Shown: piece by piece, positions 1 through 7,441 of the stretch
Layout of the letters: each line of letters opens with the position of its first letter
How positions within the stretch are numbered: the stretch's first letter is position 1
DNA from: an uncultured Devosia sp.
Lineage (GTDB): Bacteria; Pseudomonadota; Alphaproteobacteria; Rhizobiales; Devosiaceae
Reading direction: 5' to 3'
Length of the DNA stretch: 14,013 nucleotides
NCBI GenBank assembly: GCA_934553185.1
Contig: CAKTFF010000022.1
Location: forward strand, 1-14,013
Made by a program: the position numbers and the translations under genes
Notes under the pieces: generated by a model
Databases searched by the model: none
What the model saw: only the letters and a program-made list of their open reading frames with translations
What the model was told of the DNA's origin: nothing

Positions 1-126
1 GTTTCGCTTGGCAGCTATCTACTATGGTCTAATCCAATCCGGTCCGGCAGCACCAGTTGGTATAGTAAAGGCCATAGAAGTTCTTCGCTTTAGGGGACCG
101 CTCCTGCAGCTTGAGATGAGCGAGCC

Positions 127-777
127 TTGTCAGGCAGTGAGCGGTTTGCCGAGGCCTACCCCAAGGGCAACTTTCTTGCCATCAACCACTCTGGGTGCGT
201 TCCCGCCGAACATACGCCCCCCGGTTGGGAGGAGATCAAGACAACGCCGGGCATGGTCTGTTACCCCGGTCTCTTTGAGGTAATTGAGCAGTTCGTCGCT
301 CGAAGGCCGCTGTCGAGGATTATCCTATCGGACCGGTATCGACCCAAAACCTGGCGAGCAATCGAACAGAGCACACCTATCCTGTCTACCTTCGCGCCCG
401 TAACGGTCATCGGCGCCGGTCCTACCTTTAGACTGACCATGGAGGAGTACCTAAAGGCTCTTCCACCATTCGCTTCGCTGCCTCAGAGCATGGCGGAGAC
501 GGACACATCCATCATCCCTTGGAGCTTCTCCAACCTGGCAAAGGGAGCGGAAATCGTTTCTCGCAATGCTGGCGCGAGCTTCGTGAATATTTCAGATGAT
601 TATTGCCCTGACGGGGCGTGCATTCTCTGGACGACGAGCCCGTTAGAACCTCTCTTTGCCGATGAGATGCACGTGTCATCATTTGGGCATAAGTTCTTCG
701 TGGAGGTATTCGGAAGAGAAGAAACTCTCCAGGAGCTCCTGGCCGAAGTGCAGGGACAGGCGCCTGGCTCACCCTAG
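127..777 (+). pseudogene. C-terminal part of an SGNH-type O-acyltransferase domain, N-terminally truncated
   Basis: The 216-residue frame resembles the extracytoplasmic SGNH domain found at the C-terminus of acyltransferase-3 (OafA/YrhL-like) proteins, which O-acylate surface polysaccharides. Visible features are the NHSGCVP block (residues 20-26), a Cys pair near 160-165, and the closing catalytic Asp-x-x-His in ADEMHVSSFG (Asp179, His182). The opening GDSH block that carries the nucleophilic Ser is absent, and so is the membrane acyltransferase part. The same frame upstream has stops at 91-93 and 112-114, and no other frame supplies a GDSH motif. The TTG at 127 is only the first possible start and has no convincing ribosome binding site. 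I read this as a remnant of a larger gene. A short diverged protein remains possible. The domain assignment is fairly firm; the pseudogene status is inference. Confidence 0.55.
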
Positions 778-795
778 AAGATTCCCATGTTGGGG

Positions 796-810
796 TTGCC
801 GCCTCGGCAA
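796..810 (+). terminator. Small hairpin downstream of the SGNH remnant
   Basis: Six-base arms TTGCCG and CGGCAA surround a three-base loop about 20 bases after the stop of the SGNH frame. No T-run follows, so it is at best a weak terminator. Confidence 0.2.
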
Positions 811-843
811 AGTCGACCATCGCAATCTATTCACAAGCCGATA

Positions 844-857
844 AGTCAAGATTGACT
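844..857 (+). promoter_or_regulatory. Palindrome AGTCAA-GA-TTGACT upstream of the TPR gene
   Basis: This perfect dyad has 6-base arms and a 2-base spacer, 44 bases before the ATG at 902. Its right arm TTGACT also resembles a -35 hexamer, but the -10 region 16-18 bases later (around TTAAGC) is poor. It could be an operator overlapping a promoter. Short arms make chance occurrence quite possible. Confidence 0.25.
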
Positions 858-901
858 CTCGGTTCTATCAGGCATTAAGCCGCAGCGTCGGGGAGGCGAA
901 C

Positions 902-1630
902 ATGGTCACGCTGCAGCATATCTATCATTCTTTGCTGCCCCGTGCGATGCGACGAGCCATTCGTGGATTATGGAATGGAGGAGCGGCCGCCAAGCCTCGC
1001 CCCGCTAAAGTGCCTAGTCGTAAGCGGCGGAGCAGAGCCTCCAAGGTCAGTCCCCAGCCTGTTGCTTTGGTGCCGAAGCAAATAAATGTACAGCAACTGC
1101 CAAAGGCCATATATAAGGCCGCTCAGAAGGCTGTGAGTGAGAAGGATTACGAGCAAGCAGCTGACCTCCTCAGGTCAATGCAGGTAATCGATCAAACGGA
1201 AGATATTCGATACTTCCTCGTGAATGTACTGGCGAGGTCGGGCAAGCTTGAGGAGGCTAAAGCTGAACTTCGCCTTCTCCTCGACTTGCATCCTCTTACC
1301 GTCAGGAACATAGAGCTTGCTCGATCCTTGGGCGTAAGAGTGCCGCTCTTTCGTGGCAGAGCGCTAGACAGCGTCAAGGACACCAAAACACCGCAGCACT
1401 TTCTCGCTGCCTCCAGGTACCTTCGTTTCGGACTTTGGTTTGCTGATGCCCATGAGCTTGCAGTTGCAGGCCTCAAGGCTTGCGAATTTGGCAATCCGTT
1501 GCGCGACAGCCTTTTGGTGGAAGCAGGAATGTCTGCCGAGGCGAAGCGAAGCTTTGATCTAGCGATATCCTTTTATGTGCAGGTCGTTGACGCGAAGGCA
1601 GGATACGAAGAGGCGTCGCACGGTGCTTAA
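902..1630 (+). CDS. TPR-containing N-terminal part of a split glycosyltransferase-like protein
   Basis: The 242-residue product starts at ATG 902, preceded by a good GGGGAGG ribosome binding site ending about 6 bases upstream. Residues 31-49 are a basic Arg/Lys-rich linker. Residues 66-130 form helical tetratricopeptide-like repeats (for example EKDYEQAADLLRSM, then ARSGKLEEAKAELRLLLDLHP), and a further repeat-like stretch runs over 205-236. The frame ends abruptly at YEEASHGA-stop. Reading on in the -1 frame from about 1615 continues the helical pattern (VARCLNEMGF) straight into the next frame, which has a GT9-like domain. I therefore infer that 902-2766 was or is one gene of about 620 codons with a single-base indel near 1613-1616. 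TPR segments before such domains usually act as protein-interaction scaffolds in polysaccharide assembly. Confidence 0.7.
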   Translation: MVTLQHIYHSLLPRAMRRAIRGLWNGGAAAKPRPAKVPSRKRRSRASKVSPQPVALVPKQINVQQLPKAIYKAAQKAVSEKDYEQAADLLRSMQVIDQTEDIRYFLVNVLARSGKLEEAKAELRLLLDLHPLTVRNIELARSLGVRVPLFRGRALDSVKDTKTPQHFLAASRYLRFGLWFADAHELAVAGLKACEFGNPLRDSLLVEAGMSAEAKRSFDLAISFYVQVVDAKAGYEEASHGA

Positions 1631-1635
1631 ACGAG

Positions 1636-2766
1636 ATGGGCTTCCACCGCTCAGCTCTAAATTCGCTGGGAGTACTTGATGCAGATACTGCGACACCGTC
1701 CAAGGGCAAAGAGATCATACCAATCTTGTTTGCAATGGGCGAAATAGAACTGGCACACCTTGCATACAGATCCCGATCCACTTCAATCAATCTTGCATCT
1801 ACCTTTAACCAGGCGGACCCTCGCTATCGCAATTTACTGGAGGAGAAAGGCGCACGTACTTTCATTGTTACAGAAGGTGGGCCGGGAGACGAGCTTCGCC
1901 ATGTTGCAATGTATCGCACACTAGCGGAGCACTTTTCGGATCTTCATATCACTTGCGATCCCCGGCTCCATTCCATCCTGGAGCGCAGTTTCCCACAAAT
2001 TACGTTTGTTCCGGTGGTTCGCACGAGATCGGAATTTCGTCAGTTGCGGGATGATCGATCATCTAACGCGGTGTCACCGCTTTTCGTCAACTTCTTGGAC
2101 GGCAATGCCGCCGAACTAGCCCGTGATTTCGAGTTAGTGTGTTCCAGTTTAGACCTTTTGGGTGACTTCAGAAAAGAAAGGCCAGACTTCCAAGACGTCA
2201 CTTCTCTTCTTGTTCCTGACACAAACGCGAAGATGAACTGGTCTAAAAGTCTGGACCCTAACAGATTGAACGTTGGCATTGCCTGGCGTGGTTTTTTGGA
2301 GGGCTGGGATCGAAGTTTCCAATACTTACGGGCGGCTCAACTGAGTGCCCTTGCCGATATAGAAGGGTGTCACTTCTGGTCGCTGCAAGCTGGCGCTGAT
2401 CGCAGAGAGTTGGAAGCCTTTCAGCAAGCCATCCCAGCCTCGGGAGTTGCAGGGGGGATTGATTGGGAAAACGATTTCGAAGCTCAAGCTGCCTTTATTG
2501 CTAACCTCGATTTGGTGATCTCTCCGATGACAACCATTGGGGAATTGAGCTCGGTGCTCGGTGTCGAAACCGCGTTTTTTGTTTCCAGTCATTTGTCGAC
2601 CTGGCGGAAGACCCCTGATGGCAAAGACATTTGGCACATGGATACCTCATCGATTATCGCCGCAGATCCTCCCAGCGACCAGGCGCAGATGTTGCGTATG
2701 CTGCGATCCTCCATTCAAGAGCGTGCCGCTGCCAAGCGTCAGGGTGTACATCCGCAGAAATCCTAG
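1636..2766 (+). CDS. GT9/heptosyltransferase-like glycosyltransferase domain, downstream half of the split gene
   Basis: The frame encodes 376 residues from ATG 1636, but no ribosome binding site precedes that ATG, so it is probably an internal Met of the split gene. The first 60 residues look like the end of the TPR region. The glycosyltransferase-like part has a GGPGDELRHVAMYRTLAEHF block (residues 81-100, the glycine-rich GDE element), DPRLHSILERSFP (108-120), VGIAWRG (213-219) with a following RSF, FWSLQAGADRRELE (247-260), and the late block IANLDLVISPMTTIGELSSV (288-307), where GT9 proteins have the nucleotide-sugar-binding Asp-Thr. Here that position reads Met-Thr, so the usual Asp is not conserved. 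The likely role is sugar transfer in surface polysaccharide synthesis in the cytoplasm. The exact substrate cannot be told. Whether the split pair still works is open. Confidence 0.7.
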   Translation: MGFHRSALNSLGVLDADTATPSKGKEIIPILFAMGEIELAHLAYRSRSTSINLASTFNQADPRYRNLLEEKGARTFIVTEGGPGDELRHVAMYRTLAEHFSDLHITCDPRLHSILERSFPQITFVPVVRTRSEFRQLRDDRSSNAVSPLFVNFLDGNAAELARDFELVCSSLDLLGDFRKERPDFQDVTSLLVPDTNAKMNWSKSLDPNRLNVGIAWRGFLEGWDRSFQYLRAAQLSALADIEGCHFWSLQAGADRRELEAFQQAIPASGVAGGIDWENDFEAQAAFIANLDLVISPMTTIGELSSVLGVETAFFVSSHLSTWRKTPDGKDIWHMDTSSIIAADPPSDQAQMLRMLRSSIQERAAAKRQGVHPQKS

Positions 2767-2807
2767 GTGGGTCTCCGACCCGAATAGATTGGAGGCACAT
2801 CGGGCGA

Positions 2808-3887
2808 TCACGCCGTCAATGCACCTGTTCTGCCTGTGATCACCAGATCTTCATCGACCTCCGCGGCACGTACCGTCTTGCCGTCTAGTAATGCCGATGT
2901 CGCTACAGCCCATATGATGCGTTGATTAGCCGCTATTTCGGCAGTGCTAATGCCAAGTTTTGCGCCCGACTGCACCGCATCTGCGAGCTCATCAAAAGCC
3001 TGGTATGTTCCACTAGGCGCTGAAGGGACAGCAATCACCTCACGATCATCGAAAGTGGCACCTGCCCCTTTACGGAAGACCTCCACGCTTGCGCCGTTCG
3101 CGCGAACCTCAACTATCCCTTCGCTTCCGCTAACTCGCAGATTCATACCGCTCGAGCTTGTGATTAGGCCGAGCTTTCCCGATGCAAACCGAACACGAGC
3201 GAAATCCACCTTAGGGTCACAATCAATGAGCCCTCGGGAAACTTCAGTGTCACCAAATTCACAAACAGCATTTACCGACGCTATCTGAGTTTCGGATGTG
3301 AAATAGATCAAAAGATCAATGCTGTGCGGATGAGACCACAGCAGCATATCGTGCCAAGCAAGATCAACTACGACTTCCCTGACTTCGCCGATCGCGCCCT
3401 GGTCGATGAGAGCCTTCGCCATCCTGTATGCAGGCATGAACCGCCGAAGCGTACCATAGCTGAAGTGCACTCCAGCGCTCTCGACACGAGAAAGTACCTC
3501 AACACCATCATGAAAATGTTGGGACAGTGGCTTCTCGCAATGGATGCCTCGCACACCAGCAGTCACGGCGCGTTCAATAAGATCTACACGTCCTGGCGTT
3601 CTGGTCGCGATGGATAGAACATCGGGATGTTCAGCGAGCAGCATCGCGTCAAAGTCAGTGTAAGCGGCTTTAGGGGGAAGTCCAAGCTGAGCGGCGGTCG
3701 AGATCGCTTTCTGTTCGTCAACATCACAGACTGCAACGATTTCATATTTGTTATTGGCGGACATTGCATCCGCATGACTGAGTGGAAACCAGGCTTCAGG
3801 CAGAAGGGATCGTGTCCTTTCGGTGGTAAGCACACCCATGCGGCCACAGCCAACAATCGCCGCCCGTAATCTCATCGCATTCACCAC
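2808..3887 (-). CDS. Gfo/Idh/MocA-family NAD(P)-dependent sugar oxidoreductase
   Basis: This 359-residue protein has the normal family length. The N-terminal Rossmann fold shows IVGCGRMG (residues 11-18), and the family signature HCEKPLS lies at 117-123 with the catalytic Lys119. A C-terminal sheet domain follows, with HPHSID at 186-191 where the family often places its active-site His. Such enzymes oxidise or reduce nucleotide sugars, inositols or sugar amines. The gene overlaps the end of the upstream dehydrogenase gene by 7 bases (GTG start at 3887), which suggests translational coupling. GTG 3884 and ATG 3875 (MRLRAAIVG), the latter with GGTGA upstream, are alternative starts. Fused MDR-Gfo/Idh/MocA proteins are known from polysaccharide loci, so these two gene products probably work together. 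The substrate is unknown. Confidence 0.85.
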   Translation of the reverse strand: MVNAMRLRAAIVGCGRMGVLTTERTRSLLPEAWFPLSHADAMSANNKYEIVAVCDVDEQKAISTAAQLGLPPKAAYTDFDAMLLAEHPDVLSIATRTPGRVDLIERAVTAGVRGIHCEKPLSQHFHDGVEVLSRVESAGVHFSYGTLRRFMPAYRMAKALIDQGAIGEVREVVVDLAWHDMLLWSHPHSIDLLIYFTSETQIASVNAVCEFGDTEVSRGLIDCDPKVDFARVRFASGKLGLITSSSGMNLRVSGSEGIVEVRANGASVEVFRKGAGATFDDREVIAVPSAPSGTYQAFDELADAVQSGAKLGISTAEIAANQRIIWAVATSALLDGKTVRAAEVDEDLVITGRTGALTA

Positions 3888-4864
3888 TTTAACACTGCCG
3901 TAACTAATCCTTCTTCGCGAGAAGCTAGTCTTTCGTAAACTGAACCGAGTTGCTCAGGTTCGACTACATCGGAAACAATATGATCAACATGCAGGGCTTC
4001 TGTTGTGATCAATTGCACAAGCCACTCCATGTTACGTTTGAGGGTGAAACGCAGGTGCTGCGGCGAAACCTCTATATTGGGGACCTGTCCACATGCGACA
4101 ATCGTCAGCTGCTTGTCGTAAACGTATTCCGAAGCAAGAGGATTGCTGGCGGGCATCTCCTGCCCTCGCCCAGGAAAGCCTAACATAGCTATTGTTCCAC
4201 CAGGGCCAGCCAGGCGCAAAGCGAGGTTCCAATCGTCCCAGAGGTTGCTCGTACTCACAACGATATCGAAGCTTGCGTGCATTGAAGAGTCATCTTTGGC
4301 AAGGAGCGCGTTTGCGCCGATCGAACATGCCTTTCCAGCGAGATTGCTTTGACCAGAGTAGGCGACGACATTCCCGCCTAGCGCTCTCAGCAGCGCAGTC
4401 GCCGCAAGCCCCAGTGTTCCTAGACCAACCACGGCCACTTTATGGCCAGGCGTATAATGCGCCTTCAACAGAGCAGCATATGCCAAGTGGAAAAGGTAAG
4501 CTGCACTCACCTTGGCGAGGTTCGCAGATTGATTGACGGTTGCGAGAACAGCACCTTCACCGACAACGAAACCGCTTCGATGAGACTGATGCGTCAGGAC
4601 GAGATCCCCAGGCTTTGCCTTTGTGACCCCAGAACCGACTTCGACCACGGTTGCAAGATTACAGTATCCCACTAGCCGCGGATAAATTGGTCCCGGCCTC
4701 AGCGGAGGAGCGCCCACGAAAGCGGCGACCTCTGTTCCGGGAGAAATGCACGAATAGCGGGTCTCGCAGAGCAGCTCGGTTGGAGATAATCCATTCTCCG
4801 AAAGTTCCGAAACTCTCCATTCGATCACTCTCGGCGCGGTCAGATGTGCAACCCTGACTTCCAT
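3881..4864 (-). CDS. Zinc-less medium-chain dehydrogenase/reductase (MDR), BchC/threonine-dehydrogenase-like
   Basis: The product has 327 residues. An N-terminal GroES-like domain shows SCISPGTE (38-45) and GYCNLATVVEVGSGV (66-80). The nucleotide-binding Rossmann motif is VVGLGTLGLAA (145-155). The Cys and Gly-His-Glu residues that hold the catalytic zinc in alcohol dehydrogenases are replaced (Ser-Pro-Gly-Thr-Glu and Gly-Tyr), and there is no four-Cys structural zinc lobe, so it is a non-zinc MDR. ATG 4864 is supported by AGGGG seven bases upstream. It is the first gene of a two-gene minus-strand unit. Its stop overlaps the start of the Gfo/Idh/MocA gene, and the gene order matches the domain order of the fused bi-domain oxidoreductases of O-antigen and capsule loci. 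A role in a nucleotide-sugar conversion is inferred. Confidence 0.8.
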   Translation of the reverse strand: MEVRVAHLTAPRVIEWRVSELSENGLSPTELLCETRYSCISPGTEVAAFVGAPPLRPGPIYPRLVGYCNLATVVEVGSGVTKAKPGDLVLTHQSHRSGFVVGEGAVLATVNQSANLAKVSAAYLFHLAYAALLKAHYTPGHKVAVVGLGTLGLAATALLRALGGNVVAYSGQSNLAGKACSIGANALLAKDDSSMHASFDIVVSTSNLWDDWNLALRLAGPGGTIAMLGFPGRGQEMPASNPLASEYVYDKQLTIVACGQVPNIEVSPQHLRFTLKRNMEWLVQLITTEALHVDHIVSDVVEPEQLGSVYERLASREEGLVTAVLKW

Positions 4865-5236
4865 ATTAGAACCCCTGCCTGTTGGGCTTACTCACTCGCA
4901 TGTTGCCGCCATCCGCAGCAAGTCGCATTCCAAGGCCTGCCCCTAGATGGCTATGGCGTCAGATTTGTTGGTAGCAAAGCTGGAACTTGAGACAGAGAGA
5001 TCACCGGATGCCATACGTCCTGAATGGTGTGCCGCTTACATCCAGCAGGCCTGAGGCGATGGGAGGAGACTAGTAACTTAGTTCCAGCTTCGGACATCAT
5101 GCGCTCTTCTATAGCATACTGGGCCGCGTCAATGGGCTGCTCGGCCAGTCCGATCCCGACTGCGTCTATGGCGCGAGACTCCTTGAATCGTCAGTTTTGC
5201 CGCAGGGGATCATGCTGTCTCCTTGTTCTCCGCTGA
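4865..5236. other. 372-base gap with a possible decayed minus-strand reading frame
   Basis: No intact gene is convincing here. On the minus strand an open frame without an ATG at its head runs from about 5184 to a stop at 4951. Its protein-like core reads AVGIGLAEQPIDAAQY, then AIEERMMSEAG, and I do not recognise it. A Shine-Dalgarno-like AAGGAG lies 9 bases before an ATA codon at 5169, as if a start had been lost. An 11-base inverted repeat (AAGCTGGAACT at 4977-4987, AGTTCCAGCTT at 5080-5090) sits inside. A 15-codon minus-strand ORF (5213-5166) has AAGGAG five bases before its ATG. The leader of the dehydrogenase gene must lie at the left end. Gene decay is inference. Confidence 0.3.
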
Positions 5237-7270
5237 TCAAGAACCTGCATCATCGCCCTGCCCTGAAGGCTGGCCGGGGAGGGAGGCCGCTTTGCGACGG
5301 ATGTTTCTGCTCTTCTTGGCGAGTAAATCCAGCGCATCCGTTCGGCCCAGCTTGCGGCAGGCTGAGAAGGCCAGGTCTTCAAGACTGGCTTTGACATACC
5401 TGGTGTCGGAAATCTCCGAGATCGTCTTGATCAATCCGATCAGACTATAGGGTAAACCAATGTCTGACACGTCCAGGCGCTTCAGGAGCACCCAGATCAG
5501 CACCGGAACGTGGTCTCCAAGTCGCTCTGCCTCGTCAAACAGGGTGTGGAGTTCCGGGGCATGATCTTTTTCGAGCTGGGTGAGCGCCTTGATCGCCTCT
5601 TCGTTTGAAACGATGCCTGCGGACAGGGACACGTTCAGCCACTGCCCAGGACTACCAGCCGACGTCAATGAATACTTCAGCCAGTCACGTTTGACGCGCG
5701 CCGAGATCGTTGGTGGTGCGATAGGCTTGGTTGGCTTTGTGACCACAAGGTCGGATGCACGCAGTTCCTTGATGGCGGGCCGGTTCCGGAGCCGGCTTTC
5801 ATAAGCAACATATTTGACAGCCTCCAGCATGGTGTCCGGCACCAGCTTGTTCGCCGTATCCAGCAAGCGGCGACCAAGCTTTCCGAGCTTGACGGATGGC
5901 CTATGAACGACCTGGCGTTTTGGTTTTTCGCTCCGGGGCGTTTTTACCACCGGGGCTGGAGCAGGCTTCAACCGAGGACGAAAGCGTTCTTGCCCAATTG
6001 TTCTTATTGCGGCCTGAAAACGCTCGATTTCGGCGGCATTGTCCTCCTGGGAAGGAGAGAAGGAATGGGAAAATTCTTCATACCAGGAAGGTCCGAACTC
6101 GGCGCCCTGCCAGAATGGGGATGAAAGGGCCGATAACTGCACCTCCGCGACGACTTTGCTGCGAACAAAGCCGTAATAATCCCTTTCCACCGGGTCGAAG
6201 TCGAAGTTCTGCCAAACAGGGATACCCCTGTGGAGCAGTTCGACGACAACAGAGGAGTTTCCCGCTATTGCAAGGTGCTTCTCGGTGAATGGATCGGGGT
6301 GAATGTTTGCGCCCGCGGGCCAGTCGATCGGTTCCTGGTTGGGGTGGGGCTTGATGTAGACGGCGGAAACCTTCGGGTTTCCATGAAGTTGCTCCAAGAG
6401 CGCAACGAGCCCCTCGAGCCGCACGCGACCGGTGGTGTAGATCACGACCGGGATGCGCCCGTTCTCGTCAAAACCAAGGGATGGATGGACGAACGGCTCG
6501 GCAAATCGGGAGATAACAAAAACGTCGCCCGACGATGGCCCTAGTTCGGCGTAGATTTGTTTGGAGCGATTATTGCGCAGGATGCTTATTTCAAAGTCCA
6601 GCGCGGGAAAGCCGCCCGACACCTCAGCATGCTGCAGGTAGACGCGCGGAACACCGAAGCACTTGGCGGCAAGCGCGAAGGCCACCGTATTGGGGGAGTG
6701 ATCATTGGCAACAACTGCAATGCCCGGCAACGTGCTCCTGGAATGAGCCATGGACAGCACGTAGCGCGTGTAGTGCGTGAGGAAGCGCGTTACCTGATGA
6801 ACCAAGGCCGGCGAGAAGCTTGATCGCTTCTCATAGATTTGGGCAACGATGTCCGGCAGCAGCCCAGTGATGCCCGGATCGAGATCAGTGTTCCGTAAGG
6901 GCAGGTCGACGACGTTTGCATGGGCTGGGTCGGGTGGCCAGCGCAACAGCGACCGGAAGAACTGAAACTCGCGGATGTTGTTCTGTGTGCGACCCATGAA
7001 CAGCAGGTCCACGTCGGGCAATCTGAATGTTGCCTGCCTGGCAGCCATTATGGTGTCGATTGTATAGGCGATTGCAGCCTGCCTGGGCTCGCTGAGGGAT
7101 CGGCTGACTGACAAGCGTGAACGCAGCTCATCATTGATGCTGCGGCCGATGATCGCGTCATAATCGGACGATGTATCGATGACCTTGGCGACGCGGACAG
7201 CGCCTTCCAGAGCGTAGTGAATGAAGGTGGCCGGATTCACTGTTCCGGGTTCAGAGTCATATTGAATCAC
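5237..7270 (-). CDS. Large GT-B-like capsule/polysaccharide transferase with extra C-terminal region
   Basis: The product has 677 residues. The start is GTG 7270, with GGAGG five bases upstream; the ATG two codons downstream is out of frame. The middle resembles GT-B-fold capsule and polysaccharide transferases (CDP-glycerol-transferase or capsule-synthesis type). Blocks are NDHSP (189-193), YLQHAEVSGGFPALDF (211-226), IKPHPNQEP (306-314), and AGNSSVVVELLHRGIPVWQN (336-355), a typical donor-binding Ser-Ser-x-x-x-Glu loop, then DYYGF (364-368). A Pro/Lys-rich linker (about 430-460) leads to a helical C-terminal part (460-677) that I do not recognise. No signal peptide or membrane span is visible, so it probably acts at the cytoplasmic face in surface-polysaccharide synthesis. 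It stands alone on its strand, downstream of a hairpin. The family call is moderate and the substrate unknown. Confidence 0.7.
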   Translation of the reverse strand: MIQYDSEPGTVNPATFIHYALEGAVRVAKVIDTSSDYDAIIGRSINDELRSRLSVSRSLSEPRQAAIAYTIDTIMAARQATFRLPDVDLLFMGRTQNNIREFQFFRSLLRWPPDPAHANVVDLPLRNTDLDPGITGLLPDIVAQIYEKRSSFSPALVHQVTRFLTHYTRYVLSMAHSRSTLPGIAVVANDHSPNTVAFALAAKCFGVPRVYLQHAEVSGGFPALDFEISILRNNRSKQIYAELGPSSGDVFVISRFAEPFVHPSLGFDENGRIPVVIYTTGRVRLEGLVALLEQLHGNPKVSAVYIKPHPNQEPIDWPAGANIHPDPFTEKHLAIAGNSSVVVELLHRGIPVWQNFDFDPVERDYYGFVRSKVVAEVQLSALSSPFWQGAEFGPSWYEEFSHSFSPSQEDNAAEIERFQAAIRTIGQERFRPRLKPAPAPVVKTPRSEKPKRQVVHRPSVKLGKLGRRLLDTANKLVPDTMLEAVKYVAYESRLRNRPAIKELRASDLVVTKPTKPIAPPTISARVKRDWLKYSLTSAGSPGQWLNVSLSAGIVSNEEAIKALTQLEKDHAPELHTLFDEAERLGDHVPVLIWVLLKRLDVSDIGLPYSLIGLIKTISEISDTRYVKASLEDLAFSACRKLGRTDALDLLAKKSRNIRRKAASLPGQPSGQGDDAGS

Positions 7271-7336
7271 CTGATCCTCCCATCAGCTGCGCAACAGACG
7301 GGGCTATGTATCTCTCCGGTTAACATACAGCAAGGC

Positions 7337-7364
7337 GCCTCAGGTCCGGGCAAGGACTTGAGGC
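7337..7364 (-). terminator. 11-bp hairpin between the PRC-barrel gene and the polysaccharide transferase gene
   Basis: Arms GCCTCAGGTCC (7337-7347) and GGACTTGAGGC (7354-7364) pair over 11 positions with one G-U pair and a GGGCAA loop. It lies after the stop of the minus-strand PRC-barrel gene and 67 bases before the GTG at 7270. No T-run follows on either strand, so it could be a weak terminator, an mRNA-end stabiliser or a leader structure. Confidence 0.4.
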
Positions 7365-7441
7365 ACAGATGATCTCGGCAAATCTGGCTATGGTCGCGGG
7401 CTGATGGCACTCAGCCTAGCGCTCTGATGGGCGCTGAATGA

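Noticed and set aside
1613..1636. Programmed ribosomal frameshift joining the TPR and glycosyltransferase frames
   Set aside because: No slippery heptamer, homopolymer or downstream stimulatory hairpin is visible; a plain indel explains the junction.
2769..2781. GGGTC-TCC-GACCC hairpin as terminator between the convergent genes at 2766 and 2808
   Set aside because: A five-base stem with a three-base loop and no T-run is too weak to call.
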